Shown: positions 29,045 to 37,997 of the stretch, in pieces | How the letters are laid out: every line of letters starts with the position of its first letter | How positions within the stretch are numbered: position 1 is the stretch's first letter | DNA from: Glutamicibacter ardleyensis | GTDB taxonomy: Bacteria > Actinomycetota > Actinomycetes > Actinomycetales > Micrococcaceae | NCBI RefSeq assembly: GCF_014644555.1 | Contig: NZ_BMKX01000009.1 | Location: 111,271 to 175,270 of the forward strand | DNA length: 64,000 bases | Direction of reading: 5' to 3' | Notes under the pieces: model-generated | The model's database searches: none | Told to the model about the DNA's origin: nothing | The model's input: the letters and a program-made list of their open reading frames with translations, nothing else | Translations under genes and position numbers: made by a program

Positions 29045-29110
29045 ACTTCTTAGTGTGTCACCGATTCGGGCCTCCGGGCAAAGTGCCACCGGTCGCGCTA
29101 ATCTAGTCAT

Positions 29111-29956
29111 ATGCGAATTGACCTGCACACCCACTCAAATGTTTCCGATGGGACCCAACGCCCCGAAGAGCTGATCGAGGCTGCGGCGCAGGCGGGCTTG
29201 GATGTGGTGGCCCTGACAGACCATGATCAAACCGCCGGTTGGGCCCCAGCACGGGCGACGGCGCAAAAGCTTGGCGTGGGTTTTATCCCTGGCATGGAGA
29301 TCACCTGTCAGGATCATCAGGGGATCAGCGTGCACCTGCTGTGCTATCTGCAAGACCCGGAATACCTGCCGTTGCTCAACGAACTTGAAATTTCGCGTAA
29401 TTCACGGGTGATTCGCGCCCAACGTATTGTCGAGCGACTTGCCGAAGATTACCCGGTGAGTTGGGATTTGGTCTCCGCTCATTGCCAGCCGGGTGCCACG
29501 GTGGGCCGACCACATATTGCCGACGCCTTGGTCACCGCCGGGGTAGTGGAAAGCCGCAATGATGCTTTTGCAAATATCTTGTCTTCGCGTTCACGCTATT
29601 ACGTCTCTCACCCGGCCATTGATCCACGCGACGCGGTGCGTTTAGTTCTTGAAGCCGGGGGAGTGCCGATTTTTGCCCACCCCATGGCGAACCTGCGCGG
29701 TCGTGTGGTGCCAGAAGAAACTTTCCACGACATGATCGACGCCGGCCTAGCCGGAGTGGAGATTCAGCACCGGGACAACAGCGAAGAAGGAAAGAAATTC
29801 CTGACCTCTCTGGCCAAGAAAAATGACCTGATTATCACCGGTTCCTCGGACTATCACGGGGCCGGAAAACTGAACCGGCTCGGTGAGAATCTCACCGAGC
29901 CGGACATGTTACAACGAATTCTTGATGCAGGAAGCGGATCTCAGGCTTCGCTGTAG
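29111..29956 (+). CDS. PHP-domain phosphoesterase
   Basis: 281 residues of the PHP family (YciV/RnaAM group, typically 3',5'-nucleoside bisphosphate or RNA 5'-end phosphatases). Metal motifs: DLHTHSNVSDGT at the N-terminus, LTDHDQ, GMEITC, IFAHPM and SDYHGAGK at the end. Length is typical. It starts with almost no leader sequence of SD type. The 3' end overlaps the convergent DNA methyltransferase gene by 16 bp. Confidence 0.88.
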   Translation: MRIDLHTHSNVSDGTQRPEELIEAAAQAGLDVVALTDHDQTAGWAPARATAQKLGVGFIPGMEITCQDHQGISVHLLCYLQDPEYLPLLNELEISRNSRVIRAQRIVERLAEDYPVSWDLVSAHCQPGATVGRPHIADALVTAGVVESRNDAFANILSSRSRYYVSHPAIDPRDAVRLVLEAGGVPIFAHPMANLRGRVVPEETFHDMIDAGLAGVEIQHRDNSEEGKKFLTSLAKKNDLIITGSSDYHGAGKLNRLGENLTEPDMLQRILDAGSGSQASL

Positions 29957-30849
29957 GTGGTGGTTTCCGGTAGTCGGGAACGCATCACCTCGATGGCTTC
30001 CGGGTTCTGATCGATCAACACGAAGCGTCGATCCAACTTAGCTGCCACCGCTCCGGTGGTGCCGGAACCTGCAAAGAAGTCCAACACCCAGTCTCCGGGA
30101 CGGGAGGATGCGGCGATAATCCGACGCAGAATCCCTTCGGGTTTCTGCGTGGGGTAACCGGTCTTCTCCTTGCCCGTGGGCGAAACAATGGTGTGCCACC
30201 ACACATCGGTGGGAAGTTTGCCCAAGGCGCGCTTCTCGGGGGTGACTAGACCGGGAGCCATATATGGTTCACGGTCCACCTCCGCCGAATCGAAGTGGTA
30301 CTTTTTCACATTTTTCACGTAGACCAAGATGGTGTCGTGTTTAGCCGGCCACCTGCTCTTAGCCCGTGCACCGTAATCGTAGGCCCAGATCAATTCGTTC
30401 AAGAAGTTCTCTCGACCAAAAATCTGGTCCAGCAACACCTTAACGTAGTGCACCTCGCGGTAATCCAAATGCACATACAGCGTGCCGTCTTCGGCAAGCA
30501 ATCGATACGCCTGCAAAAGCCTGGGCTCGATGAAGCTGAGGTAGTCATCAAAGCTGTCGTGGTACGAGCGGGCAGAACCCAGCTCGGTGTTGTAGGACAA
30601 GCCTTTAAAACCTACCCGGTCACCTTCGCCCTCGGCGGCGCGCACCATGGTGCGCTGTGCTCGGGTCTGTTTCCTACCGGTGTTAAACGGCGGGTCAACA
30701 TAGATCAGGGTGAAAGATTCGTCAGGTAACCCCGACAAAGCCTTCATATTGTCACCATGCAACACGGTGTTCTCCTGAGCCGGCATGCCAGCATTTACTG
30801 CTGGCGCACCGGTTTCAGGCAAAGCGGGATTGTGCGGTTGTGCGTGCAC
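29941..30849 (-). CDS. Solitary beta-class DNA methyltransferase (N6-A/N4-C)
   Basis: 302 residues. Motif IV DPPFNTG (residue ~52) comes before motif I FAGSGTTG (near residue 260), the order of beta-class N6-adenine/N4-cytosine enzymes; TQKPEGILRRII is motif X. No C-terminal CcrM-type domain and no restriction endonuclease gene nearby, so it looks solitary. It lies 47 bp after the DEAD-box helicase on the same strand and is likely read with it. Target sequence cannot be told from the protein. GTG start. Confidence 0.9.
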   Translation of the reverse strand: MHAQPHNPALPETGAPAVNAGMPAQENTVLHGDNMKALSGLPDESFTLIYVDPPFNTGRKQTRAQRTMVRAAEGEGDRVGFKGLSYNTELGSARSYHDSFDDYLSFIEPRLLQAYRLLAEDGTLYVHLDYREVHYVKVLLDQIFGRENFLNELIWAYDYGARAKSRWPAKHDTILVYVKNVKKYHFDSAEVDREPYMAPGLVTPEKRALGKLPTDVWWHTIVSPTGKEKTGYPTQKPEGILRRIIAASSRPGDWVLDFFAGSGTTGAVAAKLDRRFVLIDQNPEAIEVMRSRLPETTTYSEA

Positions 30850-30896
30850 CGTTGGTACGCGATCCTTTCGGAAGAAGAAGAGAAACTAAGAACCTA

Positions 30897-32528
30897 TTAG
30901 TCCTGCGTTCCACCTTCGGTGCTGCGCGTGCGGCGGCGTGGTCGACGACGTTCGTTAGCCGACTGCTCGGAGCCTGCACCATCGGTCGGCTGGCTCTCAG
31001 GCTGATTGGTGTGGCGGTGGCGTTCGCCTTCACGAGCCGGACGGTCTTGCTTGCCCTTGGAATGGCCATGACGGTTAGCGCCATCTTCTGCCGGCTGCTG
31101 ACCTTCTACGGTGCGCGTACGGCTGCGGTTACCACTGCTACGACGACGCGGGCTGCGCTCGCTGCTGCGCTCGCCACGGTCACTGCGTTCGCGACGTGGT
31201 GAGCCGTCACCCTCTGCTGGTGCGGTCTTCTTGGCACGCTGCAAACGGCCCTTGGTTCCCTTAGGAATATCCAGGTCGGCAAAGAAGTGTGGCGAAGAGG
31301 AGTAGGTCTCCACTGGTTCTGGGACGTTCAGGCCCAGCGCCTTGTTGATCAACGACCAGCGAGGTACCGAATCCCAGTCCACGAAGGTGACGGCGATGCC
31401 GTCGTTACCGGCACGGCCGGTACGTCCCACGCGGTGCAGGTAGGTCTTCTCATCATCAGGGCACTGCAGGTTGACCACGTGGGTGACGTCATCCACGTCG
31501 ATGCCGCGGGCTGCGACGTCGGTGGCGACAAGGATTTCTACCTTGCCTGCGCGGAAAGCCTTCAGCGACTGCTCGCGGGCTCCCTGGCCCAGGTCGCCGT
31601 GCAATGCACCAGCGTTAAAACCGCGATCGATCAGTTCGTCGGTGAGCTTCGCAGCTGAACGCTTGGTCTGCGTGAAAATGATCGTCTTGCCGCGGCCTTC
31701 GGCCTGCAGCATACGGGCGACCATCTCATCTTTGTCCAGGTTGTGTGCGCGGTAGACCAGCTGGCGGATGTTGCGTTTGGTCAGCGAATCATCATCCCCG
31801 GGATCGGTGGCACGAATGTGGGTGGGACGCGACATGTAACGCCGTGCCATTGTGATGACGGCGCCGGGCATGGTGGCGGAGAACAGCATTGCCTGGCGTA
31901 CCGGTGGCAAGGCGGCCAAGATGCGTTCCACATCTGGCAGGAAGCCTAGATCTAGCATCTCGTCGGCCTCGTCGAGGACCACGGTCTTAATCTGCTTGAG
32001 GTTCAGCACACGCTGGCGGTTCAGGTCGATGAGCCGACCCGGGGTACCGACGATCACGTCGGTGCCGGCCTTGAGCGCGTTGATCTGCTCTTCGTAGGGG
32101 CGGCCACCGTAAATGGTGGTGATCGAAATGTTCGAGTGCTTCGAAGCCTGAGCCAAATCGGCGCCGACCTGGATGGCCAACTCGCGGGTTGGAGCAACGA
32201 TCAGTGCCTGTGGTGCACCGGGGAATGGCAGGTCGGCATAACCCTTGTCGCCTTCGCGGATGACACGCTGCAAAGCTGGAATACCAAAGCCGAGGGTTTT
32301 ACCGGTACCGGTCTTAGCCTGGCCGATAATGTCGTTGCCGCCGAGGGCTACCGGAAGGGTGAGCGCCTGGATCGGGAATGGATACTCAATACCGGCTTCG
32401 AGCAGCGAAGCGACGATGTCGTCGCGGACCTTGAGCTCGGAGAAGGTCTGCTTAGGTAATTCAACCTCGGCGGTATCGATTGGTTCGGGGAGTTCGACCT
32501 GTTCGGTCGATAGCGTCGTGTCGGTCAC
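30897..32528 (-). CDS. DEAD-box RNA helicase
   Basis: 543-residue ATP-dependent RNA helicase of the RhlE/CsdA type. All motifs are present: AKTGTGKT (residues 71-78), PTRELAIQ, TPGRL, DEAD, SAT, ARGIDVDDV and HRVGRTGRAG. The C-terminal ~120 residues are a long Arg/Ser/Glu-rich tail, expected to bind RNA or the ribosome. A role in cold-stress mRNA turnover is inference. The leader contains a 16-bp palindrome at 32576. GTG start, weak ribosome site. Confidence 0.93.
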   Translation of the reverse strand: MTDTTLSTEQVELPEPIDTAEVELPKQTFSELKVRDDIVASLLEAGIEYPFPIQALTLPVALGGNDIIGQAKTGTGKTLGFGIPALQRVIREGDKGYADLPFPGAPQALIVAPTRELAIQVGADLAQASKHSNISITTIYGGRPYEEQINALKAGTDVIVGTPGRLIDLNRQRVLNLKQIKTVVLDEADEMLDLGFLPDVERILAALPPVRQAMLFSATMPGAVITMARRYMSRPTHIRATDPGDDDSLTKRNIRQLVYRAHNLDKDEMVARMLQAEGRGKTIIFTQTKRSAAKLTDELIDRGFNAGALHGDLGQGAREQSLKAFRAGKVEILVATDVAARGIDVDDVTHVVNLQCPDDEKTYLHRVGRTGRAGNDGIAVTFVDWDSVPRWSLINKALGLNVPEPVETYSSSPHFFADLDIPKGTKGRLQRAKKTAPAEGDGSPRRERSDRGERSSERSPRRRSSGNRSRTRTVEGQQPAEDGANRHGHSKGKQDRPAREGERHRHTNQPESQPTDGAGSEQSANERRRPRRRTRSTEGGTQD

Positions 32529-32575
32529 GATGTGTGTTCTCGTTTCATTTGTGGCACCGGCATGTGTGTTGCCAG

Positions 32576-32591
32576 CCCTGAACGTTCAGGG
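32576..32591. promoter_or_regulatory. Perfect 16-bp palindrome in the helicase leader
   Basis: CCCTGAACGTTCAGGG lies 48 bp upstream of the DEAD-box helicase start. It could be a repressor operator or a short mRNA hairpin. No regulator is identified. The 266-bp gap 32529-32794 holds no gene that I can see. Confidence 0.45.
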
Positions 32592-32794
32592 GGCGCTCAC
32601 CTTACCGGTGCGGTTCCAGCGGAGCCGATCGCGTCATACACGTCATCTGCCATCAAGGGCGGATGTCGGGATGGTGACCGCTGGGAAGTCACCACGAAAC
32701 TGTTCTCGTCGTTCAGCACGGTGCGACCGGGCATCCTAAATAGTGATAGCCCAAGCATAGCCGGTATACACCGGTTTCCCGTAGGTTGGCGGGT

Positions 32795-34261
32795 CTAGGG
32801 CAGAATGTCGAACATGATCTTGCGTGTGGCCGGATCGGCAAGGCGCAGCACCACGGTCACTAAGGTGCCTGGCTTGGCGCTGCCGGTGAACTGTCCGGTG
32901 ATCGGTTCGCTGACCAGCTGCAAATTGCCCGGGCGGCTTTTTGCCTCGCCCTGCTCGGGATCGCCATTGTGTGTGCCGGTGGCTTCGCGAAGAACAATTG
33001 CCTCAAATTTTTCCCCGATACGGTGCTGCAGTACATACGCTTCGATCAGATCGATGGCCGCGTTGGAGACTCTGTTTGCCGCGATGGAGCTTTCACGCAT
33101 CAATCCTGGCAGCTGTTCCAAGGCTTCGTTGAGCTCCTCGGGAATTGGGTGATTATTTGCCTGTAAATCACAACACAGCAAGACGAAGCGATCCACTAAT
33201 CGGCGCAATGGCGCGGTGGTGTGTGCGTAGGGTGCTGCAATTGCTGCCTGCTCCAAGTCCGCTTCGGCTTGGCCGTTGATCACGTCGTAGTCGGCTCCGC
33301 GAAATAGTGATGCTGCCCGGTGCATAATGACCAGCTGCCGCGGATCGTTAACGTCTAGGGTGCGCAGGTACTCGCCGTAGCTGAGTTTTTGGTCCCAAGG
33401 GCAGCCAAGTAGGCGGGTCTGCTCGGTAAACTCGGCAAGATCTTTTTCATCTGGAGCGGGCATGGTGCGCAAGATTCCGGTGCCGTGATCAAGCATGATG
33501 CGTGCGGCGGCAATTCCGGTGAGCAAGGAAATTTGCGCGTTGTAATCTTCCAGCGGCAAGGGGTGACCGCTGACGAGTTTGTAACCGTTGGTCTCCGGTT
33601 CGACTTCTTGATCTGGAAGGTTCAATGACGCACCGCCACGCAGGCGTTCCTGTTCGATGCGCAGTGCGCCAATTTCTGCCAGCAGTTCTAACTGCTCGCC
33701 GCCCTGGGAATCGTCTAGCTTTTGTTGGGCCGTGTGGTAATCGAGTTGTTCGCGGGATTTGATCATGGTGCGGGTTAGCTGCACGTCGGTTATCGCGCCG
33801 CTGCGATCCAAGGTGATGCGCCACAAGAAGGCTCGGCGTACCTGTCCGGCAAGCAACGAACCTTGACCTTCAGAGATCAACGGTGGATGCAGGCTGATCT
33901 TGCGGTGCGGTAGGTAAAAAGTCTGGCCGCGTGATCTGGTGACTTCATCGAGTTTGCTGCCCAATTGCACAAACGCCGGAACATCGGCGATAGCGTAGTT
34001 CACCACGTAACCTTCGCTGGCGCGTTCAAGGTACATCGCTTGATCCAGATCGGTGGCGCCCTCAGGATCAATGGTGAAAAATGGGAGTGCCGAATCGTCA
34101 TTAGGCGCAGGAGCTAAGTTGGCCACCGCTTCCTCGGCGGCGGCTAACGCGGCTTGGTCAAAGTGCGCGGGAACTTCGAGTTCCTTTTCCAGTGCGAGCA
34201 GTAGCTCGTCCAGGTTAGCGGCGGCATGTTTGCGAGGGCTATGGATCCGTGGATTAGTCAC
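32795..34261 (-). CDS. RNB-domain ribonuclease
   Basis: 488 residues of the RNase II/R catalytic family. The Asp cluster is in FFTIDPEGATDLDQAM (residues ~62-77), followed by NYAIADVPAFV and FYLPHRKISLHPPLISEGQGSL; the C-terminal RNB part ends YAHTTAPLRRLVDRF. The usual cold-shock and S1 domains of RNase R are largely missing, giving a short actinobacterial version. 3'-5' exoribonuclease action is expected. GTG start without a Shine-Dalgarno, 13 bp from a 16-bp palindrome. Confidence 0.9.
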   Translation of the reverse strand: MTNPRIHSPRKHAAANLDELLLALEKELEVPAHFDQAALAAAEEAVANLAPAPNDDSALPFFTIDPEGATDLDQAMYLERASEGYVVNYAIADVPAFVQLGSKLDEVTRSRGQTFYLPHRKISLHPPLISEGQGSLLAGQVRRAFLWRITLDRSGAITDVQLTRTMIKSREQLDYHTAQQKLDDSQGGEQLELLAEIGALRIEQERLRGGASLNLPDQEVEPETNGYKLVSGHPLPLEDYNAQISLLTGIAAARIMLDHGTGILRTMPAPDEKDLAEFTEQTRLLGCPWDQKLSYGEYLRTLDVNDPRQLVIMHRAASLFRGADYDVINGQAEADLEQAAIAAPYAHTTAPLRRLVDRFVLLCCDLQANNHPIPEELNEALEQLPGLMRESSIAANRVSNAAIDLIEAYVLQHRIGEKFEAIVLREATGTHNGDPEQGEAKSRPGNLQLVSEPITGQFTGSAKPGTLVTVVLRLADPATRKIMFDILP

Positions 34262-34273
34262 ATATCTAGGATT

Positions 34274-34289
34274 ATCACAGATCTGTGAT
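34274..34289. promoter_or_regulatory. Perfect 16-bp palindrome before the RNB gene
   Basis: ATCACAGATCTGTGAT ends 12 bp before the ribonuclease GTG. The half-sites TCACA and TGTGA are those of CRP/GlxR sites but in reversed order and with a 4-bp gap. Candidate operator or translation-blocking hairpin. Confidence 0.45.
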
Positions 34290-34310
34290 GTGAAGCACGC
34301 TTAAACGCCT

Positions 34311-34342
34311 CGTGGCCGTCCCAAAATATTGGAACGACCACG
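34311..34342 (-). terminator. Probable terminator after the DUF3107 gene
   Basis: On the minus strand the arms (34342-34330 and 34323-34311) pair over 13 positions with two G-U wobbles. The same arms mismatch on the plus strand, which fits a minus-strand signal. The T-run after it is short. Confidence 0.55.
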
Positions 34343-34363
34343 AAGGGTGAAGCTAAAGATTAT

Positions 34364-34594
34364 CTAGTGGGCGAAACCCACGCGACGGGTCTCTTCGGGA
34401 CCAACCTCGACATAGGCGATTCCGGCTGCTGGAACTAGCACCTCACGGCCCTTAGGATCCTTCATCGAGAGCACGCTGCCCTCGGAGATCGCCTTGGAGA
34501 CGAGCTCATTCACTTCGGCGTTGCTCAGCTCGGATTCGAGTACGACTTCACGGGCTACATTCTGAATGCCAATCCGGATTTCCATGATTGTCAA
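34364..34594 (-). CDS. DUF3107 family protein (TB9.4-like)
   Basis: 76 residues: MEIRIGIQNVAREVVLESE, KAISEGSVLSMKDPKGREVLVPAAGIAYVEVG in overlapping parts match the small actinobacterial DUF3107 family (mycobacterial Rv3208A, TB9.4). Function unknown. It lies 55 bp after the TetR gene on the same strand, as in mycobacteria near Rv3208. Confidence 0.88.
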   Translation of the reverse strand: MTIMEIRIGIQNVAREVVLESELSNAEVNELVSKAISEGSVLSMKDPKGREVLVPAAGIAYVEVGPEETRRVGFAH

Positions 34595-34649
34595 TGATCC
34601 TCTCGAAAGAATTACGAGTCCCGTCTGGGGGCCTCTAAAACAAATCTAA

Positions 34650-35273
34650 CTAGTTTTCCTTCGGGAACCGTGAAATTCCGCGCCAAGCTAAACGTGAGAT
34701 CAGATCCACCGCGGTTTCTTGATCAACCGGTTCGTCGCTGGTGGCCCAGTAACGTGCGGAAACCTGTGACAGTCCGGCTAGCGCGCGACCAATCAATAAT
34801 CCTTCATCTTCATTCAGGTCGGTGTCTTTAACGACGACCTTCGAAATGGAAACAGCCAGAGCGTTATTGAACTCTTCGATACGTGCCGAAATGAGCGGAT
34901 CTGAAAGTACGTCTGATTCAAAAATGAGCCGATATGCCTGGGACTCACGCTTGATGTATTGGTAATAGGTATTAATAGTCTCGAAGACACGTTGCCGGTT
35001 ATCGTCGGTTGAGGCGATGGCATCGTCGAGCAGCTTCGTGAAATCTGCCAGATGCGAATCCAGGAGGGCTAGGTACAGTTCGCGCTTACCGGGGAAATGC
35101 TGGTAAAGAACTGGTTTGGAAACCAGTGCAACTTCGGCAATCTCATCCATTGAGGCTCCATGATAACCATGGGCTACGAAGACTTGATGAGCTGCTTGGA
35201 GTAACTGGCGACGGCGCGCTTCGCGTGGCATTCGTTGCGTGCGTGGACTTTTGATTTCCCCAAGTTCCGCCAT
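34650..35273 (-). CDS. TetR family regulator
   Basis: 207 residues. The N-terminal TetR HTH is clear (REARRRQLLQAAHQVFVAHG, then ASMDEIAEVALVSKPVLYQHF and GKRELYLALLD, residues ~17-72). The C-terminal helical ligand domain gives no clue to its effector. Probably controls itself and the DUF3107 gene. Resembles the Rv3208 neighbourhood. Confidence 0.9.
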   Translation of the reverse strand: MAELGEIKSPRTQRMPREARRRQLLQAAHQVFVAHGYHGASMDEIAEVALVSKPVLYQHFPGKRELYLALLDSHLADFTKLLDDAIASTDDNRQRVFETINTYYQYIKRESQAYRLIFESDVLSDPLISARIEEFNNALAVSISKVVVKDTDLNEDEGLLIGRALAGLSQVSARYWATSDEPVDQETAVDLISRLAWRGISRFPKEN

Positions 35274-35340
35274 AATTTTGACCTTTCAACCTGCCGTGTG
35301 CCAAAGCCACATGCGAGTTTTCCGCACGTAAAACCAGCTC

Positions 35341-35354
35341 CTACTAGCAAGTAG
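35341..35354. promoter_or_regulatory. Short palindrome upstream of TetR
   Basis: CTACT-AGCA-AGTAG, about 68 bp upstream of the TetR start, is of the size of a TetR half-site pair. Autoregulation is the usual arrangement, but the support here is only position and symmetry. Confidence 0.3.
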
Positions 35355-35372
35355 TATTCCACGTTGCGAGGA

Positions 35373-35409
35373 AAAAAGCGCCGGTAAACGCAGGGTGTCT
35401 GTTGCGCTT
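35373..35409 (-). terminator. Possible terminator of hemA
   Basis: On the minus strand AAGCGC at the hemA end can pair with GCGCTT just before a run of six T. The stem is short and the loop long (~22 nt), so it is only plausible. Confidence 0.4.
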
Positions 35410-36751
35410 ATGCGCTTTGTGCGACGGGTACTGCAGGACAGCTGACATCTTCAGCCGCAGGGGATTGCGGTGCAGTGGTGCTGAGCGGGGCGGTATTGCC
35501 TAGCGGCTCGCTCAGGTCAAGGCCGTAGAGAGTCTCTAGAGCAGCAACATATTCGTCGGTACGGCCTTGGGCCGCCAACTCCCGTGCACGCATGGTGGGG
35601 ACATGGAGCAGCTGGCGCATCATCCGACGCATAGCCAATTCAACTTCTTCGGCAGCGGCGGTACAACCGTGCTGGGCACGTACCTTAGCTACCTCGGAGT
35701 CGAGAACGGTTTTAGTGTGTGCACGCAAAGCGACGATTGCATGATCGGCTTCGCGTTCGCGCTGGGAGACGGAGAACTCCCTGGCAGCCTGGGTCACAAT
35801 CCTGGTCGCGTCATGCACGGCCAGTGCCTGTTCGGTCGGCGCGGCCATGCGCACCGATTCGAGGGTGATCAGATCCACGCCGTCGAGCTGAGCCAAGGCC
35901 GGGTCAAAGTCGTTGGTGAGCGCCATATCGATGGCGATCAGCGAATGGCCCTTAACGCGCAGTTCGGTCAGTGCCGCACTATCCAAGCGATTTCCGCCAC
36001 CGGAACAACCGATGATGACATCTGATTCACGCAGGGCCTGTGGCAACTGTTCGTTGCTCAACGGGAAACCGCCACGCTTGTCGGTGAAATCGGCGGCGCG
36101 TCCCGAGTGCGAGTAGACGCTAATGCGCTTCACTCCACGTTCCTTGAGCAATGCGATCGTTGCGCCGGCGTAGGAGCCGGTACCGAACAAGACAATGTCT
36201 TGGTCTTCCCAGCTACGGTTTTCGTTCATCAATTCTTCGGCGAGGTCTAAAGCGACCGAAACGACCGACTTGCCTTGTGAACCAAGTTGCGTCCGACTTC
36301 CAACATCCTTCGCAGCGCGCGTGGCGTTCTGGAATAGTCGGGTGAGGTTGCTGGTGGTGGTTTTTTCTTGCTGCGCCTGGGTCAGGGCACGGCGGACCTG
36401 ACCGGCGATTTCGCGTTCTCCGACAACAGCACTATCAAGTCCGGCTCCCACCGAGAAGAGATGGTTGATCACCGGTTCGCCTTCTAGCGCGGTCAGTCGT
36501 CGAGTGAGGAAATCTGCCGACAGTTCGGTATTCGCAGCCAATTCGTTGACTAACTGCTCGGTTGCTTCTTCGACGTTTTCCACGTCGGCGTAAACCTCAA
36601 AACGGTTGCACGTCGCCAAGACGACGGCTCCATTAATCACCGCCGACCCATTGGTAGAGGCGGCGGCTAGCCCGTTGGCCGAGGCGCTAAGTTGTGCCAC
36701 GGTCTCCAAATCGAGCTGTGAATGCGATGCAACAAGAGATAAGAAAACCAC
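35408..36751 (-). CDS. hemA: Glutamyl-tRNA reductase HemA
   Basis: 447 residues. It reduces glutamyl-tRNA(Glu) to glutamate-1-semialdehyde, the committed step of heme synthesis. N-terminal catalytic domain with Cys48 in LATCNRFEVY; HLFSVGAGLDSAVVGEREI; NADPH domain VLFGTGSYAGATIALL; C-terminal dimerisation helix RMMRQLLHVPTMRARELA. GTG 36751 (MVFLSLVASH) matches the family start and follows GGGG. The frame stays open another 206 codons upstream, antisense to hemE, which I take as chance. Divergent from the hemE operon. Confidence 0.94.
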   Translation of the reverse strand: MVFLSLVASHSQLDLETVAQLSASANGLAAASTNGSAVINGAVVLATCNRFEVYADVENVEEATEQLVNELAANTELSADFLTRRLTALEGEPVINHLFSVGAGLDSAVVGEREIAGQVRRALTQAQQEKTTTSNLTRLFQNATRAAKDVGSRTQLGSQGKSVVSVALDLAEELMNENRSWEDQDIVLFGTGSYAGATIALLKERGVKRISVYSHSGRAADFTDKRGGFPLSNEQLPQALRESDVIIGCSGGGNRLDSAALTELRVKGHSLIAIDMALTNDFDPALAQLDGVDLITLESVRMAAPTEQALAVHDATRIVTQAAREFSVSQREREADHAIVALRAHTKTVLDSEVAKVRAQHGCTAAAEEVELAMRRMMRQLLHVPTMRARELAAQGRTDEYVAALETLYGLDLSEPLGNTAPLSTTAPQSPAAEDVSCPAVPVAQSA

Positions 36752-36899
36752 AATGTCCCCAGAGTAGGCCGAAATAGGGGCCCAAACAACGCAGGCGAAC
36801 CTAAGATCACGTATTTTCACGCAGTTATGTTGCTCACCTTCATCTGTCGGTGAACGGAGTAAATGGCCTTTTGCGCTCCAGAGTTGGCATGATTGACAC

Positions 36900-37955
36900 A
36901 TGACTCTGTCGCAGAACCATCCCTTCGTTGATGGACGTACCTCCGATTCCGCTTTGATCCAGGCTTTGACTGGGCGCACCCCGAGCCACCACCCGGTGTG
37001 GTTCATGCGCCAAGCAGGGCGTTCACTGCCTGAATACCTCAAGCTCCGCGAAGGTGTGAGCATGCTCGATTCCTGCCTAGACCCGGCGATGGCCAGCGAA
37101 ATTACGCTGCAGCCAGTACGCCGCCACAAGGTCGACGCGGGCATCTTCTTCTCCGACATTGTGATTCCCTTGCGCCTTGCAGGCGTTGGCGTGGATATCG
37201 TGCCCGGTGTTGGCCCGGTCTTGGACAAGGCAATCCGCACCGCCGAGGACGTAGATAACCTGCCAGAACTCACCGATGAGTCGTTAGACCCAATCCGTGA
37301 AGCGGTGGCCTTGACCGTCGCAGAACTGGGCAACACCCCGCTGATCGGCTTCGCCGGCGCCCCATTCACCGTGGCCGCCTACATGGTTGAGGGCAAGCCA
37401 AGCCGCGACCACCTAGGTCCACGCACCATGATGCATTCCGAACCAGAAGTCTGGGACAAGCTGATGAACTGGGCCGCAGACGCTTCAGGCAAGTTCCTCC
37501 GTGCGCAGGTTGAAGCCGGCGCTTCAGCCGCACAGCTCTTTGACTCGTGGGCCGGTTCCCTGTCCCTGCCTGATTACCAGAAGTTTGTCGCCCCATACTC
37601 CTCGCGTGCGTTGGACTTCGTGCGTGACACCGGGGTGCCATTGATTCACTTTGGTACCGGAACCGGTGAATTGCTCACGGCAATGCGTGATTCGGGCGTT
37701 GATACCGTCGGTGTGGACTACCGGATTCCTTTGGAAACCGCCATTGAACGCCTAGGCCAGAGCGTCTCGGTTCAGGGAAATATTGACCCTGCGTTGCTCT
37801 CTGCTCCTTGGGACGTGCTTGAAGCGCATGTTCGTCAGGTGGTCGCCAGCGGTGCGAAGGCACGTGGCCATGTGGTCAACCTTGGTCACGGTGTGCCGCC
37901 GACCACCGACCCGACGGTACTCACTCGTGTGGTTGAACTCATTCATTCGCTCTAA
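36900..37955 (+). CDS. hemE: Uroporphyrinogen decarboxylase HemE
   Basis: 351 residues. It converts uroporphyrinogen III to coproporphyrinogen III. Signature HHPVWFMRQAGRSLPEY (residues ~31-47) with the conserved Arg pair, FFSDIVIPL, GFAGAPFTVAAYMVEG and GHGVPPTTDP at the end. First gene of hemE-hemY-chdC-hemH-hemC-hemD-hemB-hemL; 95 bp containing a stable hairpin separate it from hemY. No clear ribosome site before ATG 36900. Confidence 0.95.
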   Translation: MTLSQNHPFVDGRTSDSALIQALTGRTPSHHPVWFMRQAGRSLPEYLKLREGVSMLDSCLDPAMASEITLQPVRRHKVDAGIFFSDIVIPLRLAGVGVDIVPGVGPVLDKAIRTAEDVDNLPELTDESLDPIREAVALTVAELGNTPLIGFAGAPFTVAAYMVEGKPSRDHLGPRTMMHSEPEVWDKLMNWAADASGKFLRAQVEAGASAAQLFDSWAGSLSLPDYQKFVAPYSSRALDFVRDTGVPLIHFGTGTGELLTAMRDSGVDTVGVDYRIPLETAIERLGQSVSVQGNIDPALLSAPWDVLEAHVRQVVASGAKARGHVVNLGHGVPPTTDPTVLTRVVELIHSL

Positions 37956-37997
37956 CCACGCAGGACTAAGCTAGATGTTATAGACAGATCTCCCTGT

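Noticed and set aside
29941-32528. Restriction-modification or phage-defence island around the DNA methyltransferase
   Set aside because: Flanking genes (pepP, PHP phosphatase, DEAD-box helicase, RNB ribonuclease) are housekeeping types; no endonuclease, integrase or composition shift seen.
36752-37369. Open frame extending hemA upstream by ~206 codons, antisense to hemE
   Set aside because: The family start motif MVFLSLVASH lies at 36751 with a GGGG ribosome site; the extension resembles no protein and mirrors hemE coding bias.
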